From NCBI RefSeq assembly GCF_013385175.1, contig NZ_JABZEO010000008.1, positions 150,238 through 214,237 on the forward strand: a stretch of 64,000 nucleotides of DNA, given 5' to 3'. The position numbers and the translations under genes are program-made. Of this stretch, positions 15,979 to 23,257 are shown piece by piece (the first letter of the stretch is position 1; every line of letters starts with the position of its first letter). Origin of the DNA: Allochromatium humboldtianum. GTDB lineage: Bacteria; Pseudomonadota; Gammaproteobacteria; Chromatiales; Chromatiaceae. The notes beneath the pieces are model-generated. The model saw only the letters and a list, made by a program, of their open reading frames with translations. It ran no database searches and was not told where the DNA came from.

Positions 15979-16944
15979 TTATCTATCTCGATGCGTATTC
16001 CAGCCTGGGCCGCAAACACGCTGAACGAAGGTTGCTACGCCAGGATCACACAGTTCGGCAACATTTGGCTCAAACATTTCGCTGGGTCTTGCGCTACGCA
16101 TCCAATACAAAACTGTTGCACTATCACCTCCCATTTCGGAAATGTAATTCCCGATGATACTGTACACCGGGTCACTCAATGATGATGCTTGGCCTGAAGA
16201 ATTTGTAACTTGATGAAAACCAAGTCGATGTGGAGACGCCCACAAGGTTCTTTTCACTCCGCCCATAAATACAAGGGGGCAAGCCGAGAAGCAATTACCA
16301 TGTAGCGAGGTTTCTAAACCGAGATCACGGATTAATTTGCCGGACAAGATAGCATCGCGAACACTTCCTCCACCGCTCCCAAGTACAATTTTCCTTATAT
16401 TGGGAGACAGCTCAAGTTGCCTTTTGAATCGCTTTGCAAACCCAAAGTCAATATCTCCGTAAACAAAGAGAGTCTCACCATCGGCCCAAAATTCGGCGTC
16501 AGGCTTATCGCTGCGACTTGCGACATTCTTGGGGATTCCTTGCCTGCCAACACAGTCTAGGTTCCAGCGGTTCTTGCGAGAATCTTCGTTTACATCAAGC
16601 GCCCATTGCGCTGCTGCCACCCAATTTTCGAGGGAAATAGAAAAAATTAGAATTTCGTGAGGATCTACAGATCCGTCCAATGGGGGATATTTCAGCTCTT
16701 CAAGGTGTGCGACTGAATGCTCATAACCGAGCATTCGTCCGAGAATTGCGCACCGATGCCTCTCAAGGTGATAGCCATTATACATGGTCCCAGCCCAGGA
16801 GGTACCATTGGCAACTGCGTAAGCCCTGTATCTTTCTGCCGCTTCTTGAACCGAATTAATAGAATCACGCCACCCCGCTCCAAAGACTGGCAGCATTATT
16901 AAGTAGAGGGCTATTAATAAGGACAGAAAATTTAATTTCTTCAT
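15979..16944 (-). CDS. Secreted ClpP-like serine peptidase fold protein, cassette gene
   Basis: A 321-residue protein with an N-terminal signal peptide (KKLNFLSLLIALYLIMLPVFGAG), so exported. Residues about 155-260 match periplasmic ClpP-like proteins: GDIDFGFAKRFKRQL, then LGSGGGSVRDAILSGKLIRD and CFSACPLVFMGG, giving the likely nucleophile Ser220, and LGFHQVTN giving the likely base His244. The N-terminal 150 residues carry several cysteines and are unassigned. It could be a peptidase or a fold relative without activity; the dyad is intact. It lies between attC sites B and C in AT-rich DNA and is not recognised as part of any neighbouring pathway. Confidence 0.75.
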   Translation of the reverse strand: MKKLNFLSLLIALYLIMLPVFGAGWRDSINSVQEAAERYRAYAVANGTSWAGTMYNGYHLERHRCAILGRMLGYEHSVAHLEELKYPPLDGSVDPHEILIFSISLENWVAAAQWALDVNEDSRKNRWNLDCVGRQGIPKNVASRSDKPDAEFWADGETLFVYGDIDFGFAKRFKRQLELSPNIRKIVLGSGGGSVRDAILSGKLIRDLGLETSLHGNCFSACPLVFMGGVKRTLWASPHRLGFHQVTNSSGQASSLSDPVYSIIGNYISEMGGDSATVLYWMRSARPSEMFEPNVAELCDPGVATFVQRVCGPGWNTHRDR

Positions 16945-17087
16945 GTATTTCTTTACTTTTGGATAATTGGTTGGCTAGCTCAATCCGATGGTTCAACACC
17001 AATACAGCTTAGATTGGTGCGTAGGAAATTGGTGCAGCGAACCTCAGCAAAGGCTTCCCGCGATTCCCGGTAAATTATGGATGCGCT

Positions 17088-17150
17088 GCCTAACGTTGCC
17101 GCTCAGCCGCGCGCGCCTTTGGCGCGTCGGCTGGAGCGGCCTTGTTATGT
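17088..17150 (-). other. attC-like recombination site C
   Basis: On the minus strand it reads ACATAACAAGGCCGCTCCAG to the left and GGCTGAGCGGCAACGTTAGGC to the right, with a strong inner hairpin CGACGCGCCAAAGGCGCGCG. It begins two bases after the DUF2188 stop codon, the usual tight spacing between a cassette gene and its attC. Confidence 0.8.
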
Positions 17151-17152
17151 GC

Positions 17153-17401
17153 TTAATGCTCTTTATCTCTTGGAGGTAATGGATCATTTCCTGGTGGAAT
17201 TGTGTCTTTGCTTCTAATATTTCCATCCCTACCTTTCGTCGTTAGTTCGCCCCCACCTTGGTTTTTTAACATACCCCTTGCAGCATCATTTGCTTGTTTT
17301 TGTGTATCGTGGACGCTTGACGCTTTTCCGGCGTCGTTTCGTTTATTAACCCACTTACCATCATCTCTTTTATAAACGGTTCGATCTCTATCTTTGCTCA
17401 T
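17153..17401 (-). CDS. DUF2188-like small protein, cassette gene
   Basis: An 82-residue hydrophilic protein resembling DUF2188: repeated K/R-D-D-G-K-W-V pattern (VYKRDDGKWVNKRNDAGKASSVHDTQKQANDAARGML) followed by GGELTTKGRDGNIRSKDTI. Family members are short cytoplasmic proteins of unknown role, common in mobile DNA. It has no signal peptide, in contrast to the gene 11 bases upstream, with which it shares a cassette. It is followed at once by attC site C. Confidence 0.78.
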   Translation of the reverse strand: MSKDRDRTVYKRDDGKWVNKRNDAGKASSVHDTQKQANDAARGMLKNQGGGELTTKGRDGNIRSKDTIPPGNDPLPPRDKEH

Positions 17402-17412
17402 GACAAAAGCTC

Positions 17413-17679
17413 CTATCTATCCATTTCAAAGGTGCGGTACTCGCCTGCGTCAGAGTCGTATACTTCGACTTCCACAGATGAACCGTAACTATTTATTGAT
17501 TCAACATCGCCATATTTGTATTCACCCGACCCGTAATCGTAATATTCGATTTCCCTACCCGGACGAACGAGATTTCCTTTTTCAATTTCCACGTAACTAC
17601 CCCTGTCATAATCATAACCATCCCACGCGTGGGTTGTGGCCGTGAACAAAAGTAGAATGATTGTTGGTGTCAGTTTCAT
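17413..17679 (-). CDS. Small exported DUF5334-like protein, cassette gene
   Basis: An 88-residue protein with a signal peptide (MKLTPTIILLLFTATTHA, cut likely after HA) and a mature part of about 70 residues rich in Tyr, Asp and Gly: WDGYDYDRGSYVEIEKGNLVRPG then IEYYDYGSGEYKYGDVESI. The pattern matches DUF5334, small periplasmic proteins of unknown function that I have seen in integron and mobile contexts. It heads the two-gene cassette with DUF2188. GGAG-like sequence (AAAGGAGACCTCACT) precedes the ATG. Confidence 0.75.
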   Translation of the reverse strand: MKLTPTIILLLFTATTHAWDGYDYDRGSYVEIEKGNLVRPGREIEYYDYGSGEYKYGDVESINSYGSSVEVEVYDSDAGEYRTFEMDR

Positions 17680-17697
17680 AGTGAGGTCTCCTTTTGC

Positions 17698-17784
17698 ATA
17701 TAACGCCCCGCATCACCGGAAGCAAAAAGCAGAGCGAGGAACGAGCGGCGCTTTTTGCTGTCCGAGTGCATGCGATTGTTAGTT
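17698..17784 (-). other. attC-like recombination site D
   Basis: On the minus strand the left half reads AACTAACAATCGCATGCACTCGGA and the right half TCCGGTGATGCGGGGCGTTATAT, with inner arms AGCAAAAAGCG / GCTTTTTGCT. These halves match a common class of environmental attC sites. It lies between the RDD gene stop (17789) and the DUF5334 start. Confidence 0.8.
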
Positions 17785-17788
17785 GAAT

Positions 17789-19009
17789 TCACTTAACCGT
17801 ACTCCAAAGTGAAGAACTAAGTTTCTGTACCAGATCATCAGAATAGGCAAAAGGCATTACCTGAATTGTGACTACTCGCCAAAATTCTGAACCGTGTTGT
17901 CTTATTTCAACGGTTAGTCGGTTCGTCCCGCTATCAACCATGCTGCCTGTACCACTCCATGCATTAACCCCTTGTTTTTGGAAGAAACGACCGCCGTCAG
18001 AGAACCTTATATTGGAGGCTGTGCTTTTTCGAAAGGCAGCAACATAATCCTGAAGACTAAACCCGGGTGCGTTTTCTTCAGCAAAAACAACTACTGCCCT
18101 GTCAGCAATCTCATTGAACATATATATTTCTTGCTGATCTTCATTCTTACTGGCTGAGTGTTTCCAGTTTGATTCTATTTCAGCACTTTTTTTCGTGGCA
18201 GGGTTTTCCCATGAATAATCATTCTGGCTGTAATTTAGTATTGCATTCCGTTGAGCAGCTTGCTCCATGCTGTTGAGAACAGCCATAACGAAAAATAGAG
18301 AAATAAACGCTAAGGAGAAAATAGTTATTCTAATCCATCCTGATGGCTTCGCATGAACCCTATATCCCGTTGACTCATCGTAGCTTGCTTGTTTTCCTTT
18401 GCCAAGGCGGCTCGATTGATTTGCAAGAGTAAAAAGATTTATCAGCGGAAGGCCAAATGCAAGACCACTTGCCCATAAAGACAAATTGCGGCCAAGATAT
18501 TGCCCGAGGCTTAATGGTTGTCCATTTAAAGTTGTAACCTTTAGCCCAAGTATTGCTTTTCCAGGCGTATTGCCTGCGGCCTTGTAGATCAAAGCATCGA
18601 GCATTAACGCCACAGGCAAACATGCAATTCCAAATAGTTGACTTGCCCCAGGACCATTAAGCCATTCAACAAATCCTGCAGAGTAAGTACCGAGCGTATA
18701 ACCTGCGACGAGGGAAACAGCCAAAATTTGCCACCACACATCAAATATTCGAGCAAAGAACCGTGGCCATCTATTAGCCAACGGAAGACTCAGCACATCA
18801 GGTTCAGACTTTGGAGGGAGTGGCGGCGGAAGAGTTGCCTTTAGAGACTCAAGCGCTTCTACATTGCCGAGAGGCTTCCATTCGGGCATTCCTTCTTGCC
18901 ACACCATAGTATTCGGAGTGATTTTTCCATTTTGAAATAGCTTTAAAAGCTCTTCTTGTTGGATTGGCCCAATCTTTTTGCTCTTTTCTGTGTACCACCA
19001 TTCACTCAT
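17789..19009 (-). CDS. GYF_2 plus RDD domain membrane protein, first cassette gene
   Basis: A 406-residue membrane protein. Residues about 3-50 form a GYF_2 domain (WWYTEKSKKIGPIQQEELLKL, then TMVWQEGMPEWKPL), a small cytoplasmic peptide-binding module. Residues about 75-225 are an RDD domain with three or four membrane spans starting LANRWPRFFARIFDVWWQI. A further span (ITIFSLAFISLFFVMAVLN) leads to a C-terminal domain of about 150 residues outside the membrane. RDD proteins are suspected transporters or ion exchangers, but the role here is unknown. It lies next to the expected attI end, so it would be the most recently added cassette in a working integron. Confidence 0.8.
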   Translation of the reverse strand: MSEWWYTEKSKKIGPIQQEELLKLFQNGKITPNTMVWQEGMPEWKPLGNVEALESLKATLPPPLPPKSEPDVLSLPLANRWPRFFARIFDVWWQILAVSLVAGYTLGTYSAGFVEWLNGPGASQLFGIACLPVALMLDALIYKAAGNTPGKAILGLKVTTLNGQPLSLGQYLGRNLSLWASGLAFGLPLINLFTLANQSSRLGKGKQASYDESTGYRVHAKPSGWIRITIFSLAFISLFFVMAVLNSMEQAAQRNAILNYSQNDYSWENPATKKSAEIESNWKHSASKNEDQQEIYMFNEIADRAVVVFAEENAPGFSLQDYVAAFRKSTASNIRFSDGGRFFQKQGVNAWSGTGSMVDSGTNRLTVEIRQHGSEFWRVVTIQVMPFAYSDDLVQKLSSSLWSTVK

Positions 19010-19088
19010 AGGTGCTCCTTGTTTTTTTCAGCTAACCAGTAGTTGTATGGTTTCGGGCCAACCTAACACACGAAATGCAGATTTGACA

Positions 19089-19313
19089 ATATGGCCATGG
19101 ATAAAAACAATTCTGCGGGATAACATCCGTAAAGCACAGTTTATCCCGCAGCGTTTTGCCGATGCGGAGATCCATCCAGCTCTAGCGTCCCACTTCGATT
19201 CATCCTTGAACACCACCAGAATCGCGGAGAATCATCAGCCATATTTTCACCGCCGGCTGCGGTTCTATCTGGACTTTCGCCGGAAGTACCAACAGGATTC
19301 CCCCATCGTTTAA
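19089..19313 (+). pseudogene. Decayed tyrosine recombinase, N-terminal fragment
   Basis: An open frame without a good start codon reads FDSSLNTTRIAENHQPYFHRR then LRFYLDFRRKYQQDSPIV and stops. This resembles the N-terminal SAM-like DNA-binding part of tyrosine recombinases of the type with LRxYLDFCxKY; the catalytic R-H-R-Y domain is absent. It lies to the right of the cassette array on the opposite strand to the cassettes, exactly where an integron integrase would be. The match is from memory of the family pattern and covers only about 45 residues. Confidence 0.45.
19113..19152. repeat. Perfect 11-bp inverted repeat
   Basis: CTGCGGGATAA (19113-19123) and TTATCCCGCAG (19142-19152) are exact reverse complements 18 bases apart. 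They lie inside the recombinase remnant, between the cassette array and recB. There is no T-run, so it is not an intrinsic terminator. It could be an element end, an operator or chance. Confidence 0.6.
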
Positions 19314-19418
19314 GCTGCACCGCCTTCGATGCAACGCTCCGGGACACAAGACAAAAACCGTGGAAGCGACAGCAAGCTCAGCAGGCCGTCGCACTATATT
19401 GGACACTGTTGACGACCG

Positions 19419-22400
19419 ATGAATACCACCATCCAGCGACTGAACCCGCTCGAAGTCCCCCTACACGGCTCGCGTCTGATCGAGGCCAGCGCCGGCACCG
19501 GCAAGACCTTCACCCTGGCCATGCTCTATCTGCGCCTGATCCTGGGACATGGCGGCGAGACGGCCTTCCCGCGTCAGCTCATGCCGCCCGAGATCCTGGT
19601 CGTGACCTTCACCAACGCCGCCACCGACGAGCTGCGCGACCGCATCCGGCGCCGGCTGGTGGAGGCGGCGGAGATCTTTCGCGATCCGCTGTCGCCTGAT
19701 GCGGGCGACCCCCTGTTGCTTGAACTGCGTGACCAGATAGCCCCTGACAATCGAGCGCACTCCGCCCGCCGCTTGGAACTGGCCGCCGAATGGATGGACG
19801 AGGCGGCCATCTCCACCATCCATGCCTGGTGCTACCGGATGCTGCGCGAACACGCCTTCGACAGCGCCAACGCCTTCGAGCAGACGCTGGAGAACGACGA
19901 CGCCGAACGTCTGCAACACGCCGCCGAGGACTACTGGCGCACCTTCCTGCTCGGACTTCCCGCCGAGCGTCTGGAACCCGTACTGGAACAGTGGTCGCAG
20001 CCATCGGATCTGGCCAAGGCGGTCCGAGGTCTGCTGTCCCTGGCCGAGTATCTGCCTCCGGTCGCCGACCCGCCGGACGAGATCGTCGGACGCTGTCTGG
20101 AGACCCGCCGACACACGATCGCCACGCTCAAGACCGACTGGCGCACACAGGATCATATCGCCGCCCTGGATCGACTCTTCGGGCAGGCGGTCAAGAACAA
20201 GGCCTTCAAGCAACCCTCGCTCAACAAGAACCACCGCGCCAAGGTGCTGGATGGATTGCGGGTCTGGCTGGAGACGCCGGATCAGACCGAACCCGACATC
20301 TTCGGCGGCCAGTCCTGGCAACGGATGTCATCGCTGGCCATCGCCGAAATCTGGAACGATCCCGCCAAGGCCCCGGTCGACGATCCAGCCTGCCGCGCGC
20401 TGGCCGATCTATATGAAACACTCACCACCCTGCCCGATCCCACCGAGGATCTGCTGACCCACGCCGTCCACTGGCTCAAAAGCCACGTCGAGCGCGAGAA
20501 GCGCCAAAGCGCGATCATGACCCAGAACGACCTGCTGATCCGGCTCGATCAGGCGCTCCAGGGCGAGGGTCGCGAACGCCTCGCCGCCGCCATTCGCCGA
20601 CAGTTCCCGGTCGCCCTGGTCGACGAGTTCCAGGACACCGACCCGCTCCAGTACCGCATCTTTTCGTCCATCTACGACATTCAGGCCAATCACGCCGCGA
20701 CCGGCTTCTTCATGATCGGCGACCCCAAGCAGGCGATCTATGCCTTCCGTGGCGCCGACATCCACACCTATCTGATCGCGCGCGCCGCCACCCAGGGCCG
20801 TCACTACACGCTGGATGTCAACTATCGCTCCTCGACCGGCCTGATCACGGCGGTCAACGCCCTCTTCGAGCATGGCGAGCGCACCGCCACGCACGGCGCC
20901 TTCCTGTTTCGCGAACCGAACGGTCAGGGCAACCCGGTTCCCTTCCATCCCGCGCGACCGCGCGATCAGGCCGAGCGCACCCTGACCATCGACGGCCGGG
21001 CCTGTCCGCCGCTCCAGGGCTGGGTCATCCCACCCGGCCCCAACGGCAAGCTGAACAAGGAGGCCTATCGCGAGCGCACCGCCGAGGCCGCCGCCCGCGC
21101 CATCGCCGATCTGCTCCGGCTCGGACAGGAGGGACGCGCCCTGCTGCCTGTGGGTCAGGACGGCGAACGTCCGCTCGAACCCAGCGATCTGGCGGTCCTG
21201 GTCAACAATCGCAACGAAGCCGACGCCATCCGCACCGAGCTGCGCCGGCTCGATGTGGCCAGCGTCTACCTCTCCGAGCGCGGCAACGTCTTCGACACCC
21301 CGATCGCACGCGATCTGGCGGTGCTGCTGCGCGCCATCGCGGACCCCTTCGACGACCGGCTGATGCGTCAGGCGCTGGCCACCCGTCTGCTCGGCCAGGG
21401 CTTGACGGATCTGGACCGGCTCAATCGCGACGAACTCCATTGGGAGACCCAGGGCGAGCGGCTACGCGACCTCAACGGACGCTGGCGTCGTCAGGGATTC
21501 CTGCCCATGCTCTACCGGCTGATCGGCGAGTTTCGGATCGCCGCCCGCCTGCTCGGAACCACGGACGGCGAGCGCGCCATGACCGATCTCCTGCATCTGG
21601 GCGAACTGCTCCAGCGCGCGAGCGAGGAGGTCGACGGCGAACAGGCGCTGGTGCGTTTTCTCGAAGAAGCGATCGCCGACAGTGACGCAGCCACCGGCGA
21701 GACATCCGAGGCGCGCCAGCTACGGCTCGAAAGCGATGCGCGTCTGGTGCGTGTCGTCACCATCCACAAATCCAAGGGACTCGAATATCCGCTGGTGTTC
21801 CTACCCTTCATCGCCGACTGCCGGCGCACCCAGTCCAAGGATCGACCGCTCAAGACCCATGACGCCGCGCATCGGCTCCAGGTGCATCTGGGCGGAGACG
21901 ACGCGCTCGTCGCCCAGGCCGACCGCGAGCGTCTGGGCGAGGATCTGCGCAAACTCTACGTGGGGCTGACGCGCGCGCGTCACGCCAACTGGCTGGGGCT
22001 GGGGGCGATCTCGGATCTCGAACACTCGGCGCTCGGCTATCTGCTCGGACTCGACGGCCAGGCGGTCGAATGGTCCGGGGACGATCAGCCTGAAACCGAG
22101 GGTTCGGGGAGCGAGGCCCATGCAACCGGCAACGGCGATCTGGCCGCCCGACTGCGCCGACTGTCCTGCGTGACCCTGATCGACCCGCCCGCCGCCGATC
22201 CTGCGCCCTATCAGGCCGAGGCGGAGGTCGAACTCGAAGCCGCCCGCCCCGCGCCCGACTGGCGCCCGCGTGCCTGGTGGATCAGCAGTTACTCGGCGTT
22301 GAGCCGGGGCGCGCAGTTGGCCGAGAGCGATGGAATCGAGGACGGGGCATCCGCGACCTCCCAGCCCGTGTCACCCGTCGATTCGGTCGAAACGGCGAGC

Positions 22401-23255
22401 GATGAGACCGCACGCGAGGAGTCGAGCGCCGGCGAATCCCAGGAGATCCAGTCTCCCCCAGGCACCTTGCACGCCTTCCCGCGCGGCGGACGCTATGGCA
22501 CCCTCCTGCATGGGCTGCTGGAATGGGCGGCGACTCAGCGCGCACCGAAGCGAACCGATCACCCCGACGCGGGCCGACACGGCTTCGCCGCCGCGCTCGC
22601 CAGAGCCGACGCACGGCGCCGGATGCTCGAACAACGCTGCACACCGCGCCGACTGGGCGACTGGGTCGAACCGCTCGACGCCTGGCTGACCGAATTGCTC
22701 GACCGCACCTGGCGCCTCGACGCCTTCGCCCTGTCCGACGGCACGGTTCCACAGCTACGACTCGCCGACCTCGATCCCAGCCGCTATCAGGTCGAACTGG
22801 AGTTCTGGATCGAGAGCCGCGCCGTCGATCTGCGCCGACTCGATCAACTCGTCACTCAGCACACGCTCGCCGGTCTCGAACGCCCCCAACTCAACACGAC
22901 CTACCTGAACGGGATGCTCAAGGGCTTCATCGATCTGGTGTTCGAGCACCAGGGGCGCTATTACATCCTGGACTGGAAATCCAACCAGCTCGGCCCGGAC
23001 GACAGCGCCTACACCCCGGAGGCGATGCGCGCGGCCATCGCCGAGCGGCGCTACGATCTGCAATACGTCCTCTACCTGCTCGCCCTGCACCGTCAGCTCA
23101 AGGCGCGTCTGCCGGACTACGACTACGACCGCCATCTCGGCGGGGCGATCTATGTCTTTCTGCGCGGCGGCCAAGCGGCGAGCCAGGGGCTGTTCATGGA
23201 CCGTCCGCCCCGAGATTTGATCGAAGCGCTCGACCGGCTCTTTGCTGAGGCGTGA
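19419..23255 (+). CDS. recB: Exodeoxyribonuclease V beta subunit RecB
   Basis: The 3'-5' helicase and nuclease subunit of RecBCD, 1278 residues. Superfamily 1A motifs are all visible: Walker A IEASAGTGKTFTL, VVTFTNAATDELRDRI, the Walker B VDEFQDTDPLQYRIF, GDPKQAIYAFRGADIHTYL, and LVRVVTIHKSKGLEYPLVF. The C-terminal nuclease domain has GFIDLVF and DWKSNQLG with the catalytic aspartate and lysine. A region of about 120 residues rich in Ser, Glu and Ala (around 890-1010) links helicase and nuclease. It would normally follow recC closely; here 4.9 kb separates them, so it needs its own promoter, and an AT-rich TATATT lies about 20 bases before the start. The stop is 2 bases from the recD start. 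Confidence 0.97.
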   Translation: MNTTIQRLNPLEVPLHGSRLIEASAGTGKTFTLAMLYLRLILGHGGETAFPRQLMPPEILVVTFTNAATDELRDRIRRRLVEAAEIFRDPLSPDAGDPLLLELRDQIAPDNRAHSARRLELAAEWMDEAAISTIHAWCYRMLREHAFDSANAFEQTLENDDAERLQHAAEDYWRTFLLGLPAERLEPVLEQWSQPSDLAKAVRGLLSLAEYLPPVADPPDEIVGRCLETRRHTIATLKTDWRTQDHIAALDRLFGQAVKNKAFKQPSLNKNHRAKVLDGLRVWLETPDQTEPDIFGGQSWQRMSSLAIAEIWNDPAKAPVDDPACRALADLYETLTTLPDPTEDLLTHAVHWLKSHVEREKRQSAIMTQNDLLIRLDQALQGEGRERLAAAIRRQFPVALVDEFQDTDPLQYRIFSSIYDIQANHAATGFFMIGDPKQAIYAFRGADIHTYLIARAATQGRHYTLDVNYRSSTGLITAVNALFEHGERTATHGAFLFREPNGQGNPVPFHPARPRDQAERTLTIDGRACPPLQGWVIPPGPNGKLNKEAYRERTAEAAARAIADLLRLGQEGRALLPVGQDGERPLEPSDLAVLVNNRNEADAIRTELRRLDVASVYLSERGNVFDTPIARDLAVLLRAIADPFDDRLMRQALATRLLGQGLTDLDRLNRDELHWETQGERLRDLNGRWRRQGFLPMLYRLIGEFRIAARLLGTTDGERAMTDLLHLGELLQRASEEVDGEQALVRFLEEAIADSDAATGETSEARQLRLESDARLVRVVTIHKSKGLEYPLVFLPFIADCRRTQSKDRPLKTHDAAHRLQVHLGGDDALVAQADRERLGEDLRKLYVGLTRARHANWLGLGAISDLEHSALGYLLGLDGQAVEWSGDDQPETEGSGSEAHATGNGDLAARLRRLSCVTLIDPPAADPAPYQAEAEVELEAARPAPDWRPRAWWISSYSALSRGAQLAESDGIEDGASATSQPVSPVDSVETASDETAREESSAGESQEIQSPPGTLHAFPRGGRYGTLLHGLLEWAATQRAPKRTDHPDAGRHGFAAALARADARRRMLEQRCTPRRLGDWVEPLDAWLTELLDRTWRLDAFALSDGTVPQLRLADLDPSRYQVELEFWIESRAVDLRRLDQLVTQHTLAGLERPQLNTTYLNGMLKGFIDLVFEHQGRYYILDWKSNQLGPDDSAYTPEAMRAAIAERRYDLQYVLYLLALHRQLKARLPDYDYDRHLGGAIYVFLRGGQAASQGLFMDRPPRDLIEALDRLFAEA

Positions 23256-23257
23256 CC

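Larger units (their letters stand above)
15225..19068 (-). mobile_element. Integron-like gene cassette array (four cassettes) between recC and recB
   Basis: Four gene units, all on the minus strand, each end in an imperfect palindrome of attC type at 15225-15323, 15853-15924, 17088-17150 and 17698-17784. From right to left the cassettes carry the RDD protein, the DUF5334+DUF2188 pair, a secreted ClpP-like protein, and the DUF4160+DUF2442 pair. Base composition is clearly AT-richer than the flanking recC and recB. The right boundary is set at ACCTAAC (19062-19068), a candidate simple recombination site before a decayed recombinase fragment. No complete integrase is present, so it resembles a cassette cluster lacking its integrase. 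Covariance scoring of the attC sites was not possible. Confidence 0.72.

Noticed and set aside
18978..19088. N-terminal extension of the recombinase fragment
   Set aside because: This part overlaps the start of the RDD gene on the other strand and has no recombinase pattern; the homology-like part begins only near 19089.
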